From assembly GCA_032622095.1 (NCBI GenBank), contig CP136063.1:182941956-183005955 (forward strand): a stretch of 64,000 nt of DNA. The letters are read 5' to 3'. Source of the stretch: Siphonodentalium dalli. Lineage: Eukaryota; Mollusca; Scaphopoda; Gadilida; Siphonodentaliidae. Numbering within the stretch: position 1 is the first letter of the stretch; every line of letters begins with the position of its first letter. The position numbers were made by a program, and so were the translations under genes. Shown piece by piece: positions 54,633 through 64,000 of this stretch. Below the pieces are notes generated by a model, which did not search any database, was not told the DNA's origin, and saw only the letters and a program-made list of their open reading frames with translations.

Positions 54633-57600
54633 GTAAGCTTTTATTAGAACAATGTAATCTAACTAAATGACCTTATCATAAACAAAGCATATCCGTTGAC
54701 CTTTGTTCATCCTAAAATTTTCGATATAAACGGTCAATATGGGGGATTTCGCATTTTAAATTCTTCGGTGACACTGGTCACTGTTTTGTGTTTACATTTT
54801 ATTTAGTAATTACAACGAAATTTCGAAAGTATAAAATTAATGAGTCATGCAACTTGCAAGATTGTTACAGAAAGTTATGAGTTCACCAATTCCTTTTCCA
54901 AAGGAATCTGACATATGACACATATGTAACTCATTCAGTGCCGGTGACGTACCAGAACTTGGGAGAAGTGTACCGGTAGTTGTCATTTGCCGGCGGTGTA
55001 CTTCCAAGATATCGCCCACGGCACTAGTTTAGTAGGTAGTCTCCACAACACTGCATTGATGCAATTTCATTATCGTTTAGACGTCATACATGTATATCAA
55101 CCTTCGCCTAAACATCCTGTCCAGTGACTCCTGACGTTATACCGGTATTATTAAACGTCCAGTCGGAGGCCTTTGTGGGCAACTTCTGCTTGACGCTCAT
55201 GGTCGACCATGTACAAGGGTAAAGAAAATTTGGCGAGGATGGTCCTCCAGGGAGGTACTGAATCCCTTGGATATCCTAAAAATGGTTGAGCGCTTTAGAT
55301 AACAAGTGTATCTTCATCAGGACCAGGATGGCATGGGTAGATCTATGCGCATTTTGCCTGTCCTTTTATACGGCATCCAGACGATTGGGACCTTGGACGA
55401 TTGGGACCTTGGACGATTGGGACCTTGAGTTGGACGATTGGGACCTTGGACGATTGGGACCTCGAGACGATTGGGACCTTGGACGATTGGGACCTCGGAT
55501 TTCAGACGGTGTCTGGCCATTACATTCCTGCCACATGAAGATATTCCAGAGGCATTCGAGCATCTACGTCGAAAGATCCAACCAGATGCACATCAGATGG
55601 TCACATTCATGGATTATGTTAAGGCAACGTGGATGGAAAGTACCGTATGGAGTCCAGAGGAGTGGTGTGTGTTTGGGCGCAGTATTAGGACCAACAATGA
55701 CGTCGAGGGATGGCACACCAGACTAAACCAGAGGGCGACTAACAACAACCTTCCATTCTATTTGCTGATCACCTTACTGTACCAAGAGGCGTCAGAGATT
55801 CCCGTACAAGTGAAGATGGTCATCGTCGTCGCTGCTGAAAGAAATTTCGAAGCTATATGCACCCGTTCGGCAGAATGAGACTGAGAGATCAAGCGACCAG
55901 TAAGATGTATGCTGGTCTATGCTCTCCACCAGGTCAATGACCAATGAGATTATCAAATACCATCGTCATTATTGTTTTGTATTATATCATTATTATATTT
56001 GTTAATTCCGTTACATAAATAAAATTTAATTTTAAACTAATATACCATACTTATAATTTCTTATAATTTCCCCCAAATTACGTCACACCGCACTAAATAT
56101 AAATCTGAAATTAGTAAACATGGTCACGTGCAGTGCCATCATGCCGTCATGGCCGCTAAGAATCGGAATTAATAGTTGCAGGGTTTGTGAATAATTTCTT
56201 ATATATAACTGAAGAAATCAATTACTCAAGGTCCCAATCGTCCTGACTCAAGGTCCCAATCGTCCTGACTCAAGGTCCCAATCGTCCGAGGTCCCAATCG
56301 TCCAAGGTCCCAATCGTCCGAGGTCCCAATCGTCCAAGGTCCCAATCGTCCGAGGTCCCAATCGTCCAAGGTCCCAATCGTCTGACAATCCTTTTATACT
56401 CTAGGTTGGTTGAGCGTGGATTTGATTGGTCACTGGGTAGATGTCAGGGGGTTATGACTTATGTGCACATAAGAGGTCTCGGGGAGTCGGGGTTGAATTT
56501 AGGGTTGCCAAGACTATGAGTTTTCATAATCGACTAATCGACCGTTATAATCGATGGTTAGTCGATTAATCGTTCATATATGTGGCCTATATTACACCCA
56601 GGTAAACAAGTGATAAATGCGAAATTGCATCCAGTCTCAACACAGCAGGCTTGTCATTCTGAGGCCCCCACCCGTCATTGGCCACCTAAACTCAAAGTTG
56701 CACAGCTGGTAAATGCCCTCCTTGTCGCTATTCCCGCGGACGAAATATTTGTATAATATCTGTCCAGTCATCCAATGTTCCCCGTGAACATGCATCGCGG
56801 TGCATATTGAAAGCTTGTGGAATTGTTGCATACTTATTGAAAACAGACTATAGTTAGTTTTGCAGAGAATCCCATTGTGTATCGATTACGTCACCTGCGC
56901 GCGCTGCTTGTTACTGTACTTTAAGATTTGTTATAATTATTCAAAGTGCGAGCATCACATCGTGCAGCACAGTAGCGGAGTGGGGGCAGAAATAATGAAG
57001 CAAATTAATAGTTTATATACGTTACAACGTTGGAGATTGTAATGTTTGTATGTACGTGTAGCATTAATAAGTGATGACACAAACTTGTTACTGATTAACT
57101 GTCTAGTAACTTTGAACAATTCATGTTTCGCAAACTTTGTGACTGTGAATAATGGTGACCGTTTTATAGTACATACATGAAATTTGAAAAATGAAACATA
57201 GATGCAGTCCAATGCACGTCGTCCATTTTGGCTATAATGATCGCTAATTACCGATCCATAGGAATATAAATTCACAGTTAAACATAATATATAAACAATG
57301 ATAAGGCTGTAACACGACATCAAAGGAAGCCACTGGCTCGCCACGGCTGTGAGAATATGTCGCACATCAAATTATTTGAAGATGACCGCCAAACGTCGGC
57401 TGCGACATCAAAGACAAACAAAGCCGCATCATAAGTGACGAGAGAACATGGTGTCGGTGGTAAATTTTGCTACATACACTGTTAACTTTTACTTCCACTC
57501 ATGGCATTTGTGCATATTACTGCTTATAAGTGACAACTACTGTATACATGTGAGATTGACAAAAGTGCATTGGAGGACGTGTGCTTGGATCCGAGAGGAG

Positions 57601-60600
57601 TATTTTGTGGGACTGGGTCATTTGGACGTTGGGGAGAAGTGACAACTACTGGATGTGAGATTGACAAAAGTGCAATGTTCAACTCACAAACTAGAGTCAT
57701 ATAAATTATTGTCCATTTAACGTGAGATTTGTCCATTCTTGTAAGGACATGTGGGCTTGAAGCATCACACTAGCGTGTCCATAATGTGCCCTCTAAGTCC
57801 ACTGAGGGGTGGCATTGCATTCCCTGTATGGGAGTAGTGTATGGGCAAGCGAGAGTGCAGCAAGGTACGTGGTATGTGTGGTGCTTGTAAGCTCTACAAG
57901 CAGTGGGGATCTGGATCTTTCCCTGTGTGTTCTTTGGTACCTTTTGGCATCGTTGTATATGCGACGGTTGAATCGTCTATTGCAATGTTGGCAATGATGA
58001 AAGCCGGCTGCACAATGTTGGATGCGTATATATGCCTGTAAAGGCATGTCCCATCGATGTAAGGGACACTCCGGACAAATGTGAATGTTGGACTGGATGC
58101 ATGCCATTCCCTGAGTCTGCGCTGCATGTATGTAGTAGTGAACGTCTGACGTCAGGTCACTATGAATAGGTGAGGCCATTATAGTAACAAGAAAAGTGAA
58201 GGGGGAAATATTTGGGAGACAACTAATTAAAGTCCTTCTTGTTAGTGCCTACTAGTGGTAGGGTGCGCAGAGAGTGAAGATCTGTGCTATATTTCTCTTT
58301 ATTTGCGTGCTGAGGAAACGCAGAAAATGCTGCCGCAGGATTACATTGATGTCCTAATCTGGCGGTGCTGCGTGTACCGCGAGTTTTTGTCTGCGGTTGT
58401 TCGGTAAATTATCCTATAGGTTTTCTGCGTTTTCTGAAATGCCATCTGCATCCCACGCCATGTACAAGCACCATTGCATACAGTGTGCTCTAAGTCAGCG
58501 TGGCATGCCGCGCCGCAAATGCCATGCCGCAAATGCCGTATGTAAGGGCCTTAATAAAGAGCTCCAATGTGAATGACTGAACAATGGACAATTTCATTGT
58601 AGATTCCAATTGTTCTAGAGAAGGAGGAAGAGATTGATGATCAAGGAAAACAGGTTATTCTGCCAGATGGAAAACCAAAGTACAAATGTGGATTTAAAAT
58701 TGGAGGCGGCATAGACCAAGACAACACAAAGAGTCCACAAGGTTATCCTGACAAGGTATTTAACTTAAATATTTAAATTGTTTAGCTTGAGTGTTGATAA
58801 CTGGACCAATTATGATTGACATGTTTTGTTTATCTGCTAGTATTAACTCAGAATTTATCATGAGCGGACCATGACCTGCATACTCCACTCACACAACAAA
58901 TATTCTCATTGAAATATGCACAAATTGCAAGCAGAAATACTCCAGTTCTCCACATACTGCACTTATGTTGCTGGCAACCAGGCCTCAGAATATGGTGCCG
59001 GACATTTGCAGAATGAGGTCCCCAGAGGGTGAATTTAGTGGTGCTACACTTAAACAGTGGGCTAGCATTACTAAACTCACCCTCGGGGGACCTCATTCTG
59101 CATGGCCTCATCTGCTGTGGGAGACCTAAACTCAGATTTAAGTTCCCAGATGGTGAAGATGGTAATGTGCACCTATTAGGCACCTCGATTATGCATTGTG
59201 TCATCCGCCATTTGGGGATATTTTGAAACTAAACCAAAAAGGTCCCCAGAGGGTGACTTTAGTGATGCTAGCTGGCTGAGCGGGGTAACGTTACTAAATT
59301 CACCTTCTGGGAACCTGGTTCTGTTATTGTCCAGCACCATATTTTGAGGCTTGTGGACAACAGACATAATACATGTAGATGACTTGCAATCAATCAGAAC
59401 TTACCAAAACTTGTCTATCATTCATAATATTTTAGTACTTTATTTAATTTCAGGGAGTCTATGTAACTTACATATACAATAATGGGCCCGCTGCGAAATG
59501 TGCTCTTCAAATTCATGACAAGATACTGCAGGTATGATTTCAATGGATGGCAATATTAATCGGAGGCCATATTCTCATTTATTAGTGGAATATGAGTATA
59601 CATGTACCTGTAAGTCCATGGTGGTTTGAAGCTTTAAATTATACATATTATGTAGTAGTAGTAGGTTTGGCACATGTGATCAAAAATTGTTGATAAAATG
59701 TCACTTATTGCCTCTATCGATGCCCTGTTTAGCTCAACTTGACAAAGTCAAGTTTGAGCTATGGCGTACCTTTGGTCGGACCATTGTGAAATTTTTTATG
59801 GCTATAGATGGGAAATGAGTCATTATTGGGTCATTTGGCAAAAAAAACATGGCCGTCAGTGGCCATCTTTGATATCAAAATTCAATCCGTTAGCAATGGC
59901 CACAGGCCGTGCCGTTCCTCTGATCATCATGATATTTGCCATGTAGGTTGACATTGACATGTAGATGGGAACCATAATTATGTTTTTGGGTGAATCAGCC
60001 AAAAAAACATGGTCATCTTGGTTTTCAGTATCAAACAAATTGAAACAATGTAAATCCATTAGCACAGGTTACATTTCTTGCCTGAAAATTATGAAATTTG
60101 TCATGGATGTTGACATTTGGCATGTAGATGGGAAATCAAAACATTTTCGGTCTTCCGGCAAAATTCAATCAATTACATGTAGTATGGGCTACAGTTTGTA
60201 CTGTTCGTCTGATCATCATGAAATTTTACATGTAGATGAGATGTAATATTTTTGGGGTGATTCCTGGTGCATCGCAGCATCGGCCAAAAAACAAGGCCGA
60301 TTTCAGCCGGTATTAAGCAAGGTAAATCGTACCTGGTTTACAGGCACTGTAACTGTTGTAACACATGAAATTACCCCCTCTCCAAGTTGAGCTATAGTGT
60401 CATTGACACTTTAATTCTTCATCATAAACGGCAAAGCTGATAAACATAAATAGCATTTGATTCACTTCAGTGGGGAAAAGTGAAAACAGCTGCTAAATAA
60501 TGAAACAATTTTGGAAACACCTCTCTGTACTATCAATCATGAAATCATCATTTGTCAATTACTTATTTGTGTTTCATGAATTTGTAGGTGAATGGCCATG

Positions 60601-60782
60601 ATATGACTGTTGTGACTCATAAGAAAGCAGTGGAGTATATACAGCGTAAAGCTAGACTGAACATGCTGGTGTATAGGAAAGGAGTTCCACCATTACAGAG
60701 ACCGGACGGTCAACACCAGCCACAGTTCCAGTCATACACCGAAGACTTCGCTACACAGCCCCCATTTCAAAGGACGTATTGA
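54591..60782 (+). CDS. TAX1BP3: Tax1-binding protein 3 / TIP-1 type single-PDZ protein, complete four-exon gene
   Basis: Exons 54591-54632, 58603-58755, 59454-59531 and 60588-60782 join in phase 0 throughout to 155 codons; human TAX1BP3 is 124. Almost the whole protein is one PDZ domain: CGFKIGGGIDQD (43-54) is the carboxylate-binding loop, DKGVYVTYIYNNGPAAKCAL and IHDKILQVNGHDMTVVTH follow in TIP-1 order, and H102 is the alphaB histidine typical of class I PDZ ligands. TIP-1 is a soluble competitor that binds C-terminal PDZ ligands (in mammals including beta-catenin and Kir2.3) and blocks scaffold assembly. It differs from the human protein by an insert before the loop (ILPDGKPKYK) and a longer Pro/Gln-rich tail. 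Exon 1 (14 codons) is the least certain: it is chosen for its gtaagc donor, phase and G-x-P spacing. Intron 1 contains a MULE. Confidence 0.88.
55372..56389. mobile_element. MULE-like transposon with minisatellite TIRs and 10-bp TSD
   Basis: CCTTTTATAC is duplicated at 55362-55371 and 56390-56399. The termini converge on CAGACGATTGGGACC (left after ggcatc, right inverted before gacaat). Each terminus is an array of a unit of about 14 bp, ttggacgattgggacc on the left (55378-55495, about eight units) and its complement on the right (56229-56385, about eleven units). The interior holds a MULE transposase fragment. A 10-bp TSD fits Mutator-like elements. The insertion is in TAX1BP3 intron 1. Confidence 0.82.
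55501..55878 (+). pseudogene. MULE transposase C-terminal fragment
   Basis: About 125 codons from FRRCLAITFLPHEDIPEAFE to TRSAE and TGA. FLPHEDIPEAFEHLRR, WSPEEWCVFGRSIRTNNDVE, GWHTRLNQRA and LPFYLLITLLYQEA resemble the C-terminal part of animal MULE transposases. The catalytic DDE core is absent, since full-length proteins exceed 500 aa. The frame is open into the left minisatellite, so the true start is lost. It is enclosed by the TIRs of the 55372-56389 element, presumably a deletion derivative of an autonomous MULE. Confidence 0.7.
56495..56585. mobile_element. hAT-like terminal fragment
   Basis: agggttgccaagactatgag, then tcgactaatcgaccg, then gttagtcgattaatcg resembles the subterminal palindromes of the hAT at 5404-6322. 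No second end was found. Confidence 0.45.
56586..57520. other. TAX1BP3 intron 1, unassigned
   Basis: Frames at 56860-57042 (+) and 56955-57365 (-) show no domain. No additional exon was recognised. Confidence 0.3.
57527..57685. repeat. Direct duplication of about 45 bp
   Basis: agtgacaactact ... gtgagattgacaaaagtgca occurs at about 57530 and again at about 57638. Confidence 0.65.
57793..58179 (-). CDS. Hypothetical 128-aa frame with CxxC motifs
   Basis: An uninterrupted minus-strand frame from ATG at 58179 (context ataATGG). It contains HICPECPLHRWDMP and HHCQHCNRRFNRR, two C-X2-C pairs of the kind seen in zinc-binding proteins, but the histidine spacing does not fit a classical C2H2 finger. 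It lies inside TAX1BP3 intron 1 on the opposite strand. It could be a decayed transposon protein or chance; no family is recognised. Confidence 0.25.
   Translation of the reverse strand: MASPIHSDLTSDVHYYIHAAQTQGMACIQSNIHICPECPLHRWDMPLQAYIRIQHCAAGFHHCQHCNRRFNRRIYNDAKRYQRTHRERSRSPLLVELTSTTHTTYLAALSLAHTLLPYRECNATPQWT
58603..58755 (+). CDS. TAX1BP3: TAX1BP3-like exon 2
   Basis: Acceptor atttcattgtag (the TAG is in frame, so it must be spliced), donor AAG|gtattt. Encodes VLEKEEEIDDQGKQ, CGFKIGGGIDQD and GYPDK. Confidence 0.9.
58978..59352. repeat. gaatgaggtcc family copy in TAX1BP3 intron 2
   Basis: cctcagaatatggtgccgga, then gcagaatgaggtccccagag, then the inverse gggacctcattctgcatgg, then agttcccagatggtg, ending ccagcaccatattttgaggc. 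A nearly complete copy whose left and right ends mirror each other. Confidence 0.75.
59454..59531 (+). CDS. TAX1BP3: TAX1BP3-like exon 3
   Basis: Acceptor tttaatttcag, donor CAG|gtatga. Encodes GVYVTYIYNNGPAAKCAL and IHDKILQ. Confidence 0.92.
59730..60412. repeat. Large tandem-unit interspersed repeat in TAX1BP3 intron 3
   Basis: tagctcaacttgacaaagtc at the start and caagttgagctatagtgtca at the end; units contain acatgtagatgggaa and ggccatctttg. Same family as 21325-22515. Confidence 0.75.
60588..60782 (+). CDS. TAX1BP3: TAX1BP3-like exon 4 (stop codon)
   Basis: Acceptor catgaatttgtag; encodes VNGHDMTVVTHKKAVEYIQR and a tail ending PPFQRTY, then TGA at 60780. Confidence 0.92.
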   Translation: MNGHDMTVVTHKKAVEYIQRKARLNMLVYRKGVPPLQRPDGQHQPQFQSYTEDFATQPPFQRTY

Positions 60783-61560
60783 GCAGAAATTTATTTTAGT
60801 ATAATAATATCAGATCTGAATTAATGTTAGAGAAAACTCACACAATTTTGTAACACTGCTGCAGAATTTACCAATATAACTACATGTACACTGTAACACT
60901 GATATTTTGATATTCTGAAGAAAGAACAGACTATATATATCTATCTACTTTTATGTTTGAAAATCTTACACCCGGTTTTTATGATGTGCAAAACATATGT
61001 CAAGCTATCCAGCAGTTTGCACATTGCTGACACATGTTAAGGCCATTATAGACGGCGATGCGAACGATGCGACCATTTCCATTTCTGTGTCAAATTATTC
61101 TAGTGGAAATTCTGTCATCCTACATTGAGTGTTCTTCTCGTTTGTTTTGAGTTTTCAAATGAAACTTGGCAGCATGTCATCACATATGGTACATATCTGG
61201 TAGTTTCCCCCCCCCAAAAGCCTGTGGGCTCATTGGTCCAACACACTAGTGATTAACACTGAAATAGTCTTTTTAATGCCTTCTAAAATGCCAATTTAAT
61301 TATACAATTCACTTGTAGATGGGACGGAGAACACTCTGATTACGTTGCTCAATTAGCACAAATCCTATTCTTGCGATTGACGCTTTGGTTGTGCCGTTCA
61401 CATCGCATCACTCACTATGCTGTGTGAATTCATCATTGATATTACCTTTGTCCTAATTGAGCGTCGATCACATCTCCGTCTGATTTGGCCTTTAACTGAA
61501 TTTGATTGATAAGTCGTGTTAATGGCAACAACTGATAGTCTGTACTTTGAAACTAATATA
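60783..61560. other. Downstream flank of TAX1BP3
   Basis: No further exon. AATAAA occurs at 61941, about 1.16 kb beyond the stop and inside a MITE; no nearer canonical signal was noticed. Confidence 0.35.
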
Positions 61561-62012
61561 TGAACCCTTGCTATACTAAATGGAATCTCCCACCACTTAT
61601 AAAAGTATATATTTGAATGGTCTACATGTATATTCATTTGAATGGTTGTCAAGGAAATATGAACAGACGGATATGATAGACAATAGAAATAACAGAACGA
61701 ATACTATTTGTTGGTGGGAAATGGTCAGGCTGTTTCTTGAACTTATTATCTGAACATTTCCGAAGGGATAACTTCTCATTAAAACCTACATTCTCAACCA
61801 TACACATCCAAACTGATCTGTAGAAAATTATGCTGGATTAGCTCATACTGAAGAACCTACTTTTGACATTCGGTTGATATCTGGTTTTGGGATAACAAGA
61901 AATACTCTTGGTTGTGCCTATTTACTCCATGGGGATACTGAATAAAAAAATTTATCTTAACATTTCTTATGTGAACTACTGATCAATGATTATTTAGTAA
62001 AGAAAGGTTTAA
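61561..62012. mobile_element. TTAA MITE family 2, long copy
   Basis: TGAA|CCCTTGCTATACTAAATGG at the left and tttagtaaagaaaggt|TTAA at the right. About 450 bp against about 260 for the other copies, so it carries extra sequence. Confidence 0.65.
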
Positions 62013-62696
62013 TATGATTGCTGCACTGGATAAAGTGTGGATTTTGTGAAATCTCTCAACTGCATAAATAGAATGAACAAAATACTGGTGCTTTCTGGCA
62101 CAAAACAATGGAAGATAATAAGAATATTCTGTCTTCCTCACCGTTATCTGGTAAACTTTCTATGTTTTCCTATTGTTTAAAGGGGTTGATTGTGCATAGC
62201 TGACATTTTGTTGATTTATAGTATTAATTAAGTGATTAATTAATTAGGTACTTATTTTTGCAGACAGGGACCACCCAAGAGAGATACATCTAGATATCCT
62301 GAAATATGAATTTCTCCTTTTTTTTGCTAATATGTTCAAGGCCAGGACCCTGCATCACCAATCAAGTCTCTAACCCAAAGTGGTTTTTATTTCAAATATG
62401 TTTAAAGAACTTTTCAGGTGTATGAAATTTATATATTAGTACTCAGGCGCTATGCCAACCTGGGGAATGTAGCATTCTACTAACATCGCCAAAATTTCGA
62501 AGAAATCGAACATACCACTCGATAGAAAACATCGGGCGAACTACAAATTGTAATTATTTACATCTTGATTCGGGACGCAACTTTCGGCGATAAAGTAACA
62601 CAAATGATTTTGCCATCGAGAGTCATTGCATTTAATTAATATATAAGAATGGCGGTGTGTGTGATCAATTTGGATTAATATTTGAAAAAAAAATAA
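62013..62696. other. Intergenic DNA, nothing recognised
   Basis: No gene or element end identified. Confidence 0.3.
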
Positions 62697-62813
62697 CTTG
62701 TTGCCGAGAGCTTTCCGATGAAAGGCAACAAGCCATATTTCCTGACTAAATCCGGAAAAATTACCCATAATTATGCTGTGGTTAAGGAGTCGATTATTTA
62801 GGGCATTACTGTA
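62697..62813. mobile_element. Palindromic MITE, copy I (right arm only)
   Basis: cgagagctttccgatgaaag through gattatttagggcattactg and ta; the left arm is missing. Confidence 0.87.
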
Positions 62814-63129
62814 CGTCCCTGGCCTGCTTAAAGTGTAAACATAACATGCACCAACCCATAGGGGTTGATCAAATTTTCCCAACATGGGCATTCTGATGGG
62901 TTTTACACCATGCTTGGGCAAAGGATGTAGTACTTTCGATTTGAAGTCTAGTTGCCCTTAACAAAGGCAGAGAGAAGTGATGTCAATCTATTTAAAACCT
63001 CTTGGCTGGTCCCTCCCAGCAGATAAGATAAACTAGATACATTGTTAGATTTTACAAACTGTTCATCTGGATATCATAAACAGAATGTCATTTCAATCAT
63101 TGTAACATCATCAACCTTGAGTATGAAGC

Positions 63130-63362
63130 AGGACTGAGAATATGATGCCAATGGAGGTCCCCAGAGGGTGATCTAGTTTCTAAAGAAATTAAAAAACTTC
63201 TTAATTTGATAATAAAGATACTTTCTAGAGAAGATAAGAGGAATGAGGTCCCCAAATGGTGAATTTAATGATGCTAGCCTGCTGTGCGGGGTAGCGTCAC
63301 TAAATTCACACTCTGGTGACCTCATTCTGCAAATGTCCGGCACCATATTCTCAGACCTTGTA
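63130..63362. repeat. gaatgaggtcc family copy
   Basis: ggaggtccccagagggtgat, then ataaagatactttctagaga, then gaatgaggtccccaaatggt and its inverse gtgacctcattctgc. Confidence 0.7.
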
Positions 63363-63749
63363 TGAAGCCCCTCTTTATTATTATACTAGTGACTCGGCGA
63401 TATATAGGTTGACAAATATGCTAAATATTCTTGTACTAGTAGACTCTTTAGCCCACAGAACAAATAATTCAGGAGATCCAATTCAGAAAGTTTGGGTCCT
63501 GACCATTCTTCAACATGGAATAAAAAAAAAATACCGTTCCTGGTTATTATATTCCTGACATTGTAGAAACAAAGAGAGTTTGTTTCGCTTGTGTGCGAAA
63601 AATTTGAAATAGCTGTAACATTCTGTGACCTCGTTAAGTATTTTTCAGAGCATACGAAGCCCATATATTAATATTTTGTGTATTATCAACCTATATCTCC
63701 TTTCAAATTAAGTTTGGAAGTTTGAATGAGTCATGTCAGGTCTGAATTT

Positions 63750-64000
63750 AACGTGTCTGACATTTGCAGAATGAGGTCCTCAGAGGGTAATTTAGTTACG
63801 CTATCCTGCAAAGTGGGCTAGCATCACCAAATTCACTTTCTGGGGACCTCATTCTGCTTAGGCCTCAACTGCTATGGGAAACCTGGGATCAGATTGAAGT
63901 TCCCCAGTTGAAATTGGTGATATTCACCTATTAGTCACATCGATTATGCATTTTATCTTCTGCAAATTAGGGGATATAGAAACTTCCCAGAAGGTAAAGA
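63750..64000. repeat. gaatgaggtcc family copy running off the right edge
   Basis: gcagaatgaggtcctcagag, gggacctcattctgcttagg, then gttgaaattggtgat-type sequence as in 39655-40085. Cut by the window end. Confidence 0.68.

Overview
Eukaryotic, AT-rich, repeat-dense nuclear DNA from an animal. Long repeat-filled introns, four recognisable animal genes and many DNA-transposon relics suggest an invertebrate. My best guess is a lophotrochozoan, probably a bivalve mollusc, but this rests on general repeat style and gene similarity, not on a species marker. There are no bacterial operons, no CRISPR array, and no tRNA I could support.

Genes, left to right. (1) 152-384, minus strand: the first coding exon of a coiled-coil protein that resembles the N-terminus of the kinetochore protein SKA1; the rest of the gene lies off the left edge. 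(2) 15776-29356, plus: a complete six-exon CYB5RL-type NADH-cytochrome b5 reductase-like gene, 316 codons once spliced, with about 12.8 kb of intron full of mobile elements. (3) 47053-50244, minus: a 1063-aa DBF4 (regulatory subunit of CDC7 kinase) in one uninterrupted exon. (4) 54591-60782, plus: a four-exon TAX1BP3/TIP-1 single-PDZ protein of 155 aa. The genes are unrelated in role. DBF4 and TAX1BP3 are divergent, about 4.3 kb apart.

Between the genes is a layered transposon landscape in which several elements can be bounded to the base by inverted termini and target-site duplications (TSDs). These are: hAT-type elements at 1336-1865 (TSD ATCAGCAC), 5404-6322 (TSD GTCCAGTA) and 26496-27601 (TSD CATCCATC); an element with a 5-bp TSD at 4687-6476 that contains the second hAT; MULE-like elements at 7191-7521 (9-bp TSD) and 55372-56389 (10-bp TSD, carrying a transposase fragment); a TIR element carrying an SGNH-hydrolase reading frame at 7723-9715 (8-bp TSD); a giant palindromic minisatellite at about 9735-11372 whose outer termini lie at 6561 and 11406; a self-complementary Tc1/mariner-like MITE family (nine copies); and two TTAA-flanked piggyBac-like MITE families (at least thirteen copies).

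The most unusual regions are 6.5-11.4 kb (SGNH cargo element nested in a minisatellite-cored palindrome) and 55.4-56.4 kb (MULE whose terminal inverted repeats are minisatellites). The near-perfect hairpin MITE is also notable because its two subfamilies carry matched changes in both arms.
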